Both the position numbers and the translations under genes were made by a program. A stretch of 5,639 bases of DNA from Alphaproteobacteria bacterium UBA6038 (GTDB lineage Bacteria > Pseudomonadota > Alphaproteobacteria > Micropepsales > Micropepsaceae). The stretch covers positions 1-5,639 of the forward strand of contig DIZC01000128.1 in the NCBI GenBank assembly GCA_002429315.1, in the 5' to 3' direction. Below the pieces are notes generated by a model. That model was not told where the DNA came from. It was given only the letters and a program-made list of their open reading frames with translations, and ran no database searches. Shown here in pieces: positions 1 through 5,535 of this stretch (the stretch's first letter is position 1; every line of letters starts with the position of its first letter).

Positions 1-40
1 GGGGGGGGGGGCGGGGGTGGGGGGGGGGGGGGGGGGGGGG
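1..40. other. Poly-G tract at the window edge, probable sequencing artefact
   Basis: Thirty-eight of the first 40 bases are G; only position 12 (C) and position 18 (T) interrupt the run. Nothing else in the window resembles it. Two-colour sequencing chemistry reports absence of signal as G, so a terminal G run at a contig edge is commonly artefactual. A genuine G tract next to the G/C-rich palindrome at 84-105 cannot be excluded. Bases 41-56 that follow are ordinary sequence with no recognisable feature. I treat the run as not biologically informative. Confidence 0.7.
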
Positions 41-56
41 AGCGGTTTTGAGAAAT

Positions 57-105
57 CCCCCCTCCGCTTCGCTTCGCTCAGCACCTCCCCCGTAAACGGG
101 GGAGG
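57..105 (-). repeat. Shortened, inverted copy of the palindromic repeat element upstream of yeaH
   Basis: Read on the minus strand, this stretch matches the left half of the element at 1458-1590. It has the same terminal palindrome, then TGCTGAGCGA, then GCGAAGCGGAGGGGG, but lacks about 10 bases present in the long copy around 1492-1504. The terminal palindrome at 84-105 is perfect: 10-base arms (84-93 and 96-105, right arm ACGGGGGAGG) around a central AA. The palindrome ends 19 nt before the yeaH start codon. The other half of the element is missing, either because this is a solo half-element or because it is lost in the G run at the edge. Confidence 0.8.
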
Positions 106-124
106 ATAAACGCGGCGGCCGCGC

Positions 125-1441
125 ATGACCCACTTCATCGACCGGCGGCTCAATCCCAAGGGCAAGTCGCTCGGCAACCGCCAGCGCTTCCTGCGCCGCG
201 CGCGGGCGCAAATCCGCGACGCGGTGCAGAAGTCGCTGAAGGATGCGGCGGTCGCCGACATCGACAAAGAGCGCAAGATCAAGATTTCGACCAAGGGCAC
301 CAGGGAGCCGCGCTTCCGGCTCGATCCGCGCAGCGGCGGCGAGCACGATTTCGTGCTCCCGGGCAACAAGGAATTCATGCCCGGCGACGAGATCAAGAAG
401 CCGAAGGGCGGTGACGGCGGGCAGAGCGGCAAGCAGGCCGCCGATTACGCCGAGGGCGAGGACGATTTCGAATTCACCATGCGGCAGGAGGAAATCCTCG
501 ACATCTTCTTCGAGGACCTCGAGCTGCCGAACCTCGTCCGCACCACGCTGAAAGAGACGCCGAGCAAAACCTGGAAACGCGCCGGCATCACCACCGCCGG
601 CTCGCCCACCCAGATCAACCTCATCCGCACCATGCGCAATTCGTTCGGGCGCAGGCTCGCGCTGAAGCGGCCGCGGCTTTCGGACGTCGAAGCGCTGCAC
701 GCGGAGCTCGAAGCGCTGGAGCACGAGAGCCCGCAAAGCGAAGAAACCCGCGCGCGCATGCTTGCCCTGAAGGAGCAGATCGCCAAGGCCGAGGCCAAGC
801 GCAAATGGGTGGCGTTCGTCGATCCGCTGGACGTGCGCTTCAACGCCTTCGCCGAGCAGCCGGTGCCCACCAGCCAGGCGGTGATGTTCTGCCTGATGGA
901 CGTGTCAGGCTCGATGGGCGAGCGCGAGAAGGACCTCGCCAAGCGCTTCTACATGCTGCTGCACCTGTTCCTGAAGCGGCGATACGAGAAGGTGGATATC
1001 GTCTTCATCCGCCACACCCACGACGCACAGGAGGTAGACGAGCAGGAGTTCTTCTATTCGCGCCAGTCCGGCGGTACGATCGTCTCCACGGCGCTGGAGA
1101 AGATGCTGGAGATCCAGCGCGAGCGTTACGCCACCGCCGACTGGAACATCTATGCCGCGCAGGCCTCCGACGGCTACACGCAATCGGGCGACGCGCGCCG
1201 CTGCGTCGAGATGCTGAACGACGACATCATGCCGCTCTGCCAGTACTATGCGTACATCGAGATTCTCGACGAACGCGAAATGGAGGTGTTCGCATCCGAA
1301 GATTCCGGCGCCGAGCTGTGGCGCGCCTACCGCACGGTCGCGGAAGCGTGGCCCAACTTCGCCACCAAGCGCATCTCGAAGCCCGCTGACATCTTCCCCG
1401 TCTTCCGCGAACTGTTCCGCAAGAGCGAGACCGCGTCGTGA
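125..1441 (+). CDS. yeaH: YeaH/YhbH family protein (DUF444) with C-terminal VWA-like domain
   Basis: This 438-residue protein is very close to E. coli YeaH (about 427 residues). The N-terminus MTHFIDRRLNPKGKS aligns with MTWFIDRRL of YeaH, which fixes the start. Residues 1-75 are the conserved basic N-terminal part. Residues 88-115 are a Gly/Lys/acidic linker, 190-230 a charged helical, coiled-coil-like stretch, and about 250-438 a von Willebrand A-like domain. The metal-site (MIDAS) residues are visible: D259-V-S261-G-S263, T318 in SGGT and D349 in ASDG. In enterobacteria, yeaH lies between the Ser/Thr kinase gene prkA (yeaG) and, in many other genomes, spoVR, and contributes to survival in nitrogen starvation and stationary phase; its molecular role is unresolved. 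The gene ends in a tandem in-frame stop, TGA-TAG. Its upstream palindrome ends 19 nt before ATG, too far for its GGAGG to serve as a normal Shine-Dalgarno sequence, and no better one is visible. Confidence 0.96.
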   Translation: MTHFIDRRLNPKGKSLGNRQRFLRRARAQIRDAVQKSLKDAAVADIDKERKIKISTKGTREPRFRLDPRSGGEHDFVLPGNKEFMPGDEIKKPKGGDGGQSGKQAADYAEGEDDFEFTMRQEEILDIFFEDLELPNLVRTTLKETPSKTWKRAGITTAGSPTQINLIRTMRNSFGRRLALKRPRLSDVEALHAELEALEHESPQSEETRARMLALKEQIAKAEAKRKWVAFVDPLDVRFNAFAEQPVPTSQAVMFCLMDVSGSMGEREKDLAKRFYMLLHLFLKRRYEKVDIVFIRHTHDAQEVDEQEFFYSRQSGGTIVSTALEKMLEIQRERYATADWNIYAAQASDGYTQSGDARRCVEMLNDDIMPLCQYYAYIEILDEREMEVFASEDSGAELWRAYRTVAEAWPNFATKRISKPADIFPVFRELFRKSETAS

Positions 1442-1457
1442 TAGCTCAACGCATCTT

Positions 1458-1590
1458 CTTTCCTCCCCCGTTTACGGGGGAGGTGCTGAGCGAGCACTTC
1501 GCAAGCGAAGCGGAGGGGGCGAACGGCAGGACCCCCTCCGGCTCGGCGCTGAAGCGCCTCGCCACCGCCCCCGTAAACGGGGGAGGAAAG
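1458..1590. repeat. MITE-like palindromic element between yeaH and spoVR
   Basis: The element has 26-base terminal inverted repeats (1458-1483 and 1565-1590) that match at 25 of 26 positions; the one difference is at 1567. Each terminus contains its own palindrome with 10-base arms: the left (1462-1471/1474-1483) is perfect, the right (1565-1574/1577-1586) has one mismatch. Inside are three more hairpins: 1497-1502/1505-1510 (CTTCGC/GCGAAG), 1511-1519/1532-1540 (CGGAGGGGG/CCCCCTCCG, 12-nt loop) and 1545-1550/1553-1558 (GGCGCT/AGCGCC). The whole is roughly symmetrical about 1525, so it could fold as one long imperfect hairpin or as a string of small ones. It encodes no protein of its own and shows no obvious target-site duplication. 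Without it the yeaH-spoVR gap would be about 27 bp. Confidence 0.85.
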
Positions 1591-1594
1591 GGAG
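1590..1594 (+). promoter_or_regulatory. Ribosome binding site that sets the GTG start of spoVR
   Basis: GGGAG ends 7 nt before the GTG at 1602, good Shine-Dalgarno spacing. Its first G is the last base of the repeat element, so part of the spoVR initiation region is supplied by, or abuts, the element. The neighbouring GGGGGAGG of the right-hand palindrome (1579-1586) is 15 nt away and would be paired in the hairpin. Confidence 0.65.
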
Positions 1595-1601
1595 CGCGGC
1601 C

Positions 1602-3086
1602 GTGACTAAACTCTTCACCGAAGCCGAGTGGGATTTCGCCACCCTCGACCGCACGTTCAAGGCGATCGAGGAGATCGCGCTCAACGATCTGAAGCTCGAC
1701 GTCTATCCGAACCAGATCGAAGTGATTTCGTCCGAGCAGATGCTGGACGCCTATTCCTCGCTCGCCATGCCGCTGATGTACAACCACTGGAGCTTCGGCA
1801 AGCTGTTCGCGCGGGAGGAAACGCTCTACCGCACCGGCTATTCGGCGCTCGCCTACGAGATCGTCATCAATTCCAGCCCCTGCATCTCTTACCTGCTGGA
1901 AGAGAACACGATGGCGATGCAGGCGCTGGTGATGGCGCACGCCGCCTTCGGCCACAACCATTTCTTCAAGAACAACTACCTGTTCCGCCAGTGGACCAAC
2001 GCGGAAGGCATTCTCGATTACCTTGCCTTCGCCAAGGGCTACACGGCGGCCTGCGAGGAACGCTACGGCCGGGACGAGGTCGAAGCGGTCCTCGATTCCG
2101 CGCACGCGCTGATGGACCAAGGCGTGTTCCGCTACAGCCGGCCGCCGCGGCCGTCGCGCGAACGCGTGCTGGAGAAGCACCGCAAGCGGCGCGAATACGA
2201 AGAGGAAGCCTACAGCGAGCTGTGGCGCACGCTTCCCGCCGGCATCGAGCCGCCTTCGGCGCCGCCGATCCCCGATCCCGAGGACGATTCCGGCGAGATG
2301 AAGCTGCCGGAAGAAAACCTGCTCTATTTCCTGGAGAAGCACTCCCCCGCGTTGAAGGCGTGGCAGCGTGAAACCGTGCGGATCGTGCGCACGCTGGCGC
2401 AGTATTTCTATCCGCAGAAGCAGACCAAGGTGATGAACGAAGGCTGCGCCACGTTCGTACACCACACCATCATGCACCTGCTCTACGGCCGCGGCCTGAT
2501 CACGGAAGGTGCGCTGCTCGAATTCCTGCACAGCCACACCAGCGTCGTGTTTCAGCCGGAATTCGACGACCGCCGCTATTCCGGCATCAATCCGTACGCC
2601 CTCGGCTACGGCATGATGGCCGACATCAAGCGCATCTGCGAACAGCCCACGGCGGAAGATCGCGACTGGTTTCCGGCGTTCGCCGGCTCCGGCGACTGGA
2701 TGGCGACGCTCCGGGACGCCTGGGCCAATTACCGCGACGAAAGCTTCATCGAGCAGTTCCTGTCGCCCAAGATGATGCGCGATTTCCGCCTGTTCGCGCT
2801 CTACGACAAGGCAGCCGACGGCAGCTACAAGGTCTCGGCCATCCACAATGAGAGCGGCTATCGCGCCGTGCGCTCCAACCTGGCGCGGCAGTACGACATC
2901 GGTTCGGCGGAAGCCAACATCCAGGTCGCCGAAGCGGATCTGAAAGGCGACCGCAAGCTCGTGCTACAGCACCGCATGCATCGCGGCGTGCCGCTGCATG
3001 AGCAAACGAAAAATCTCGTGCTCGCCCATGTCGAGCGGCTGTGGGGACATGAAGTCGACCTCGACGAGATCGAGGCCAACGCTTAA
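1602..3086 (+). CDS. spoVR: SpoVR/YcgB family protein
   Basis: This 494-residue protein is collinear with E. coli YcgB (about 510 residues) over its whole length. Diagnostic stretches include YPNQIEVISSEQMLDAYSS, HWSFGKLF, the His-rich segment around H113, H118 and H120 (VMAHAAFGHNHFFKNNY), QYFYPQKQTKVMNEG, EFLHSHTSVVFQP, SGINPYALGYGM and FLSPKMMRDFR. The frame stays open backward through the repeat into yeaH, but only the GTG at 1602 gives a family-like N-terminus with a ribosome binding site; the next in-frame ATG falls inside conserved sequence. SpoVR was named for a Bacillus spore-cortex defect, and in non-sporulating proteobacteria the gene accompanies prkA and yeaH; the biochemical activity is unknown. 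Residues 280-288 read EGCATFVHH where E. coli YcgB, as I recall it, has EGWATFWHY. The gene ends 13 nt from a convergent small gene, with no clear intrinsic terminator between them. Confidence 0.96.
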   Translation: MTKLFTEAEWDFATLDRTFKAIEEIALNDLKLDVYPNQIEVISSEQMLDAYSSLAMPLMYNHWSFGKLFAREETLYRTGYSALAYEIVINSSPCISYLLEENTMAMQALVMAHAAFGHNHFFKNNYLFRQWTNAEGILDYLAFAKGYTAACEERYGRDEVEAVLDSAHALMDQGVFRYSRPPRPSRERVLEKHRKRREYEEEAYSELWRTLPAGIEPPSAPPIPDPEDDSGEMKLPEENLLYFLEKHSPALKAWQRETVRIVRTLAQYFYPQKQTKVMNEGCATFVHHTIMHLLYGRGLITEGALLEFLHSHTSVVFQPEFDDRRYSGINPYALGYGMMADIKRICEQPTAEDRDWFPAFAGSGDWMATLRDAWANYRDESFIEQFLSPKMMRDFRLFALYDKAADGSYKVSAIHNESGYRAVRSNLARQYDIGSAEANIQVAEADLKGDRKLVLQHRMHRGVPLHEQTKNLVLAHVERLWGHEVDLDEIEANA

Positions 3087-3099
3087 AGCGCGCGACGCT

Positions 3100-3273
3100 C
3101 TACTTGTGCGTCGTCGTCGTGATCGACGTCGTTGCCGGCGGCGACCACAGACCGGAATAGATCATGGCGCCCGCGGCAACCGCCAACAGCACAAGGCCGG
3201 CGATCGCGGCAACGATCTTGGGAACGGTCTCGTCCTTGTCGACGACATCTGCGGCGTGAATCGGGTGATCCAT
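3100..3273 (-). CDS. Small single-span membrane protein, unrecognised (57 aa)
   Basis: The predicted protein has a hydrophilic N-terminus (MDHPIHAADVVDKDETVPK), one hydrophobic helix at about residues 20-40 (IVAAIAGLVLLAVAAGAMIY), then SGLWSPP and a Thr-rich tail ending TTTTHK. It resembles short hypothetical inner-membrane proteins of Hyphomicrobiales, but I cannot assign a family. The ATG is preceded by GAGGG about 8-9 nt upstream, and a candidate promoter lies at 3347-3375. It converges on spoVR with 13 nt between the stop codons. The clean amphipathic-helix-tail layout, the ribosome binding site and the GC-rich third positions favour a real gene. The topology is ambiguous, because charges flank the helix weakly on both sides. 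Confidence 0.72.
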   Translation of the reverse strand: MDHPIHAADVVDKDETVPKIVAAIAGLVLLAVAAGAMIYSGLWSPPATTSITTTTHK

Positions 3274-3333
3274 GGCTCTTACCCTCAGCCGGGAATCGGG
3301 CGGCCCATCTGGGCGACCGCTAAAGTCCCCGGG

Positions 3334-3350
3334 ACACTACAGGAACACTA
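3334..3350 (-). repeat. Direct repeat TAGTGT x2 with 11-bp period over the candidate promoter
   Basis: The minus strand reads TAGTGT (3350-3345), TCCTG, TAGTGT (3339-3334). The two copies are one helical turn apart and lie across the -10 box and the predicted transcription start, where an operator would be expected. A chance six-base repeat is quite possible. Confidence 0.3.
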
Positions 3351-3375
3351 TACCCGGAACCGTGTGACAATCCAA
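3347..3375 (-). promoter_or_regulatory. Candidate sigma70-type promoter for the 57-aa membrane protein gene
   Basis: On the minus strand there is TTGGAT (3375-3370), a 17-nt spacer, then TATAGT (3352-3347). The -10 is a close match and the -35 a partial match to housekeeping consensus. The start site would fall near 3340, giving a leader of about 67 nt before the ATG at 3273. The leader contains a short GCCCA/TGGGC hairpin (3303-3307/3310-3314). Confidence 0.4.
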
Positions 3376-3420
3376 CGCAAATCTTCGATGGAACCTGCGT
3401 TCGACCGGCTGCCCACAGCT

Positions 3421-3606
3421 TCAGGAAATGTGCCCCGGATGGGCCACCACCACAACCTGCTGGGTGGACGGTCCCTGCGCCACCGGCAAATCGGGCGAAG
3501 CCGCTGTCCACAGTGTGGCCAGGAGGAGACCGAGGGCGCCGGCAACCACCGCCAGGTTCAGGATATCGCTGCCGAAAACTTCGCCGTCTGCTGAAACCAA
3601 AAACAT
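3421..3606 (-). CDS. Small single-span membrane protein, unrecognised (61 aa)
   Basis: The predicted protein starts MFLVSADGEVFGSDI, has one hydrophobic helix at about residues 15-34 (LNLAVVAGALGLLLATLWTA), then a Pro/Gln/Val-containing tail ending VVVVAHPGHIS. I chose the ATG at 3606 because GGAG lies 6 nt upstream of it. An in-frame ATG four codons earlier (3618, MERQ) has no ribosome binding site and would place that GGAG inside the gene. The frame stays open further upstream, to 3891, but the extra sequence is not protein-like. It is followed on the same strand, 147 nt later, by the other small membrane protein gene. I recognise no family. The short length makes this less certain than the 57-aa gene. 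Confidence 0.6.
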   Translation of the reverse strand: MFLVSADGEVFGSDILNLAVVAGALGLLLATLWTAASPDLPVAQGPSTQQVVVVAHPGHIS

Positions 3607-3887
3607 CTGCCTCTCCATCTGGGGCCGGCGGGCTTCGCAAGTACGCCGTGGCTCGCGCCGGCCTGGGTGAGAGGTATGCCCGGAATTTGGTATAACAAAT
3701 GTTGTCAGCCATGCCTTTTCGGCATGGTCTTGAACCTTGAAATCCCGTGGCAAAGTAACTAGCGGGAACTTCGTAATAGCGTCGTTGCCCCACCGGAAAT
3801 CCAGGATTCCTGGGCTTTGCGCCGATAGGGCCTCGTTGCCGGACGGGCCGCAAAGCGCGCTCGCCGGTGCGGCATGGCAGACCTGCT
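3607..3887. other. Intergenic stretch without a convincing gene
   Basis: About 280 bp separate the nudK-like stop codon from the 61-aa gene. Frames open here on both strands encode Arg/Cys/Pro-rich sequence with no family resemblance, and the longest plus-strand one begins at a TTG with no ribosome binding site. Visible structures are a 7-bp hairpin CCATGCC-TTTTC-GGCATGG (3709-3727), a small palindrome CCAGGA-T-TCCTGG (3801-3813), and a TGGTATAAC extended -10-like sequence at 3688-3696 on the plus strand with no good -35. No T-rich terminator tail follows the hairpin on either strand. The promoter of the 61-aa gene should lie here but I cannot place it. Confidence 0.5.
3709..3727. other. Short perfect hairpin CCATGCC/GGCATGG
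   Basis: Seven-base arms at 3709-3715 and 3721-3727 enclose a five-base loop (TTTTC on the plus strand, GAAAA on the minus strand). On the minus strand it lies about 100 nt upstream of the 61-aa gene and about 160 nt past the nudK-like stop, so it could be a weak terminator without a U tract, an operator dyad or a leader stem-loop. Chance is also possible. Confidence 0.35.
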
Positions 3888-4478
3888 TCAAGTGCCGGCT
3901 TCAGCCGCCGGAGGCTGAAACAGATCGGGTCGCCTAAGCCGCAGCGCTTGAAGCAACGCAAAGGTCTTCATATCGGAGATCTCGCCGCGGTCGGCCATGC
4001 CGGCCAGTTCGCCGAGCGCCATCTCCACGATGGTGACCTGCTCATGTTCGGCCGCCACTCCGCCCCCGTCGCCGACCCGGTCGGCTTCGCTGTAAGCGGC
4101 AAGATAAAGGTCCATCCTTTCGGTCGAGCCGCCGGGGCTGGTCCACATGGAACCGAGCGGCTCGAGCGTCCTCAGCCGCAACCCCGCCTCCTCTTCCGCT
4201 TCGCGCCTGGCGCAAGCCTCGGCGCTCCCGTGCTCGAGCATGCCGGCGATGGCTTCGAGCAGTTCCGGATGACCGGCGGCCATCAGCACCGGTGCGCGGA
4301 ATTGGCGGACCAGCATCGCCACTTTCCGCTCGGGATCGTACGGCAGCACCGCCACCGCGCGGCCATGGTCCTCGACCTCGCGGCGGACAACCTGCCCGTC
4401 CGGCAGCCGCGCGCTGACGACGAGATACTTCGCCCATCCCCGATAAACGGTGAACGTGTGAAGGATCCCGGCGCTCAT
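3888..4478 (-). CDS. NudK-like Nudix hydrolase (GDP-mannose / ADP-sugar pyrophosphatase type)
   Basis: This 196-residue protein is collinear with E. coli NudK (about 191 residues), which cleaves GDP-mannose and related nucleotide sugars to a nucleoside monophosphate and a sugar phosphate with Mg2+. The Nudix box spans G79-L100, ending R92-E93-A-E-E96-E97-A-G99-L100, so the catalytic REUxEExGU core is intact. As in NudK, the box is one residue shorter than the 23-residue consensus and lacks the usual first Glu. Other NudK-like stretches are HGRAVAVLPYDPERKVAMLVRQFRAPV cut by the family's Pro-rich loop, SPGGSTERMDLYLAAY, GGGV and GEISDMKT near the end. The start codon overlaps the stop of the preceding Nudix gene (ATGA, 4475-4478), with GAGG 5 nt before the ATG. 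It is the last gene of the minus-strand operon. An ADP-ribose pyrophosphatase activity is the main alternative; the substrate cannot be settled from sequence. Confidence 0.9.
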   Translation of the reverse strand: MSAGILHTFTVYRGWAKYLVVSARLPDGQVVRREVEDHGRAVAVLPYDPERKVAMLVRQFRAPVLMAAGHPELLEAIAGMLEHGSAEACARREAEEEAGLRLRTLEPLGSMWTSPGGSTERMDLYLAAYSEADRVGDGGGVAAEHEQVTIVEMALGELAGMADRGEISDMKTFALLQALRLRRPDLFQPPAAEAGT

Positions 4479-4954
4479 CCCGTCCTCGCGTTGCGCGCGC
4501 CTTCCTTCAACGCAAAGAACCGCTCCAGCATCGGCCGCTGCCCGATCAGCATCTTCTCTTGCGCGTCGGCAACGCCGAACCATTCGCCGCGATCCACTTC
4601 CGGAAAGCACTGGCGCTTGCCCGAATGCGGCGGCCATTCCATCTCGAATTCGTTGCTGGCGAGCTTGGCCGGCTCGCAATCGCCTTCCACCGCCCACACC
4701 AGCACGTGTTTTCCGCCCGGCTGTTTGAAAGTGCCGAGCTCGATGAATTCGCCGTCCACCGTGAAACCGGTTTCTTCGGCGAATTCGCGCTTGGCGGCGG
4801 CGAGCGGATCTTCGTCCGGCTCGATGGCGCCTTTCGGCACGGTCCAGGCGCCGGCGTCCCGGTTCTTCCAGAACGGGCCGCCCGGATGCACGAGAAAGAA
4901 TTCGAACGTCCGTCCCTTGCGCCGGTACATCAGAATGCCAGCGCTGCGCTTCAT
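4475..4954 (-). CDS. Nudix hydrolase with classical Nudix box (predicted NTP pyrophosphohydrolase)
   Basis: This 159-residue protein starts MKRSAGILMYRRKGRTFEFF, a typical first strand region of small Nudix enzymes. The box is canonical: G42-x5-E48-x7-R56-E57-F-A-E60-E61-T-G63-F64, preceded by AWTVPKG. Later parts are KQPGGKHVLVWAVEGD and FPEVDRGEWFGVADAQEKM, consistent with the stand-alone predicted NTP pyrophosphohydrolases of the COG4119 type; the PKG and GGKHVLVWA features also recall diadenosine polyphosphate hydrolases. The substrate is not determinable here. The ATG overlaps the stop of the TPM-domain gene by four bases (ATGA, 4951-4954) and has no visible ribosome binding site, so translation probably depends on ribosomes finishing the upstream gene. 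Its own stop overlaps the start of the NudK-like gene in the same way. Confidence 0.93.
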   Translation of the reverse strand: MKRSAGILMYRRKGRTFEFFLVHPGGPFWKNRDAGAWTVPKGAIEPDEDPLAAAKREFAEETGFTVDGEFIELGTFKQPGGKHVLVWAVEGDCEPAKLASNEFEMEWPPHSGKRQCFPEVDRGEWFGVADAQEKMLIGQRPMLERFFALKEGARNARTG

Positions 4955-5535
4955 GCCGCAGCGGGTGCGGGATAGTGCGCTTCGAGATGGCGCGCGCAGG
5001 CCTCGATCGCGTCGATGAAGCCCTGCACGAGGCGCCCCTGTTTTGCGCTTTCCGAAAACGCCGCCACGATCCGGTTCCACGCCTCTTCGCCGACGCGGGC
5101 ATGCAGATCGCGCGAGGCGACGATCTCGACATACCGCTCGCCGAGCGAGGCGAAGAACAGCAGGCCGTCCTTGTGGTCCTGCGCGGCAAGAATGCCGGCC
5201 GCAAATTCGCGATGCGCCATGGCGCGCGCGCGCATTTCCTTGAGCGGCCTCGGCACCAACGCGAGCTTGAGCGGCCGCCAGTCGCAGATCACGGCGGTCA
5301 CGCCGAACGCCGCCGCCTCGATCAGGAAGCCGATCTGCAATCCGATTCTCTGCCAGAAGAAGGCCAGCGCGCCGCCCACTGCAAGCGCCATGGCACCGGC
5401 AAAGGAGAGCGGATAGAGCGCATAGCGGTCGCTGACCGGCACGATCATCATGGCGAAGCGCGCGTCGGTGCGCGCCTGCGCGGCGCGGAGCGCGACATGA
5501 ATTCTTGCGCTGTCGTCGTGCGAGAGTATCGTCAT
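4951..5535 (-). CDS. TPM-domain membrane protein (second TPM protein of the operon)
   Basis: This 194-residue protein has a short N-terminal soluble part with MTILSHDDSARIHVALRAAQARTDARFAMMIV split around residue 20, two predicted membrane helices (about 43-61 and 65-84), a basic loop, and a C-terminal TPM-like part containing AAQDHKDGLLFFASLGERYVEIVASRD (residues 117-143) and EAWNRIVAAF. TPM (YgcG/TPM_phosphatase) domains are found in thylakoid photosystem II repair factors and in bacterial envelope proteins of uncertain function. A paralogous pair, glycine-rich TPM followed by two-helix TPM, often after lemA, is common in proteobacteria. I start at the ATG at 5535, which has GGAG 6 nt upstream; a GTG one codon earlier (5538) is only 3 nt from that GGAG. 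The start overlaps the upstream stop by one base (TGATG), and the stop overlaps the next start (ATGA). Confidence 0.88.
   Translation of the reverse strand: MTILSHDDSARIHVALRAAQARTDARFAMMIVPVSDRYALYPLSFAGAMALAVGGALAFFWQRIGLQIGFLIEAAAFGVTAVICDWRPLKLALVPRPLKEMRARAMAHREFAAGILAAQDHKDGLLFFASLGERYVEIVASRDLHARVGEEAWNRIVAAFSESAKQGRLVQGFIDAIEACARHLEAHYPAPAAA

Noticed and set aside
1458..1590. CRISPR-like or transposase-bearing element
   Set aside because: There are no regularly spaced direct repeats with unique spacers, and no coding capacity for a transposase inside the element.
1248..1601. N-terminal extension of SpoVR reading back through the repeat into yeaH
   Set aside because: The upstream part is translated repeat and out-of-frame yeaH; family-like sequence begins at the GTG at 1602, which has a well-placed ribosome binding site.
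1446..2846. Long minus-strand open frame opposite spoVR
   Set aside because: It is antisense to a clearly conserved gene, contains the translated repeat, and has the Arg/Val/Gly/Glu-biased composition typical of GC-rich shadow frames.
3093..3113. Possible terminator between spoVR and the convergent small gene
   Set aside because: The stem CGACGC/GCGTCG is only 6 bp with a 9-nt loop and no T run on either strand, and it overlaps the coding end of the small gene.
3766..3785. GGAAC...CGTT resembling an EcfG general-stress promoter
   Set aside because: The spacer is only 13 nt rather than the usual 16-17, and no gene follows on the plus strand.
3899..3920. Hairpin TTCAGCC/GGCTGAA as terminator of the minus-strand operon
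   Set aside because: It lies inside the last codons of the nudK-like gene (3900-3919) and has no downstream T tract; it may be chance.
3737..3937. Plus-strand frame of 66 codons in the intergenic region
   Set aside because: It starts with TTG, lacks a ribosome binding site, shows no family resemblance and runs antisense into the nudK-like gene.
3867..5018. Plus-strand frame of 383 codons opposite the Nudix and TPM genes
   Set aside because: It is antisense to three genes with recognisable domains and overlapping starts and stops; its sequence is low in recognisable motifs.
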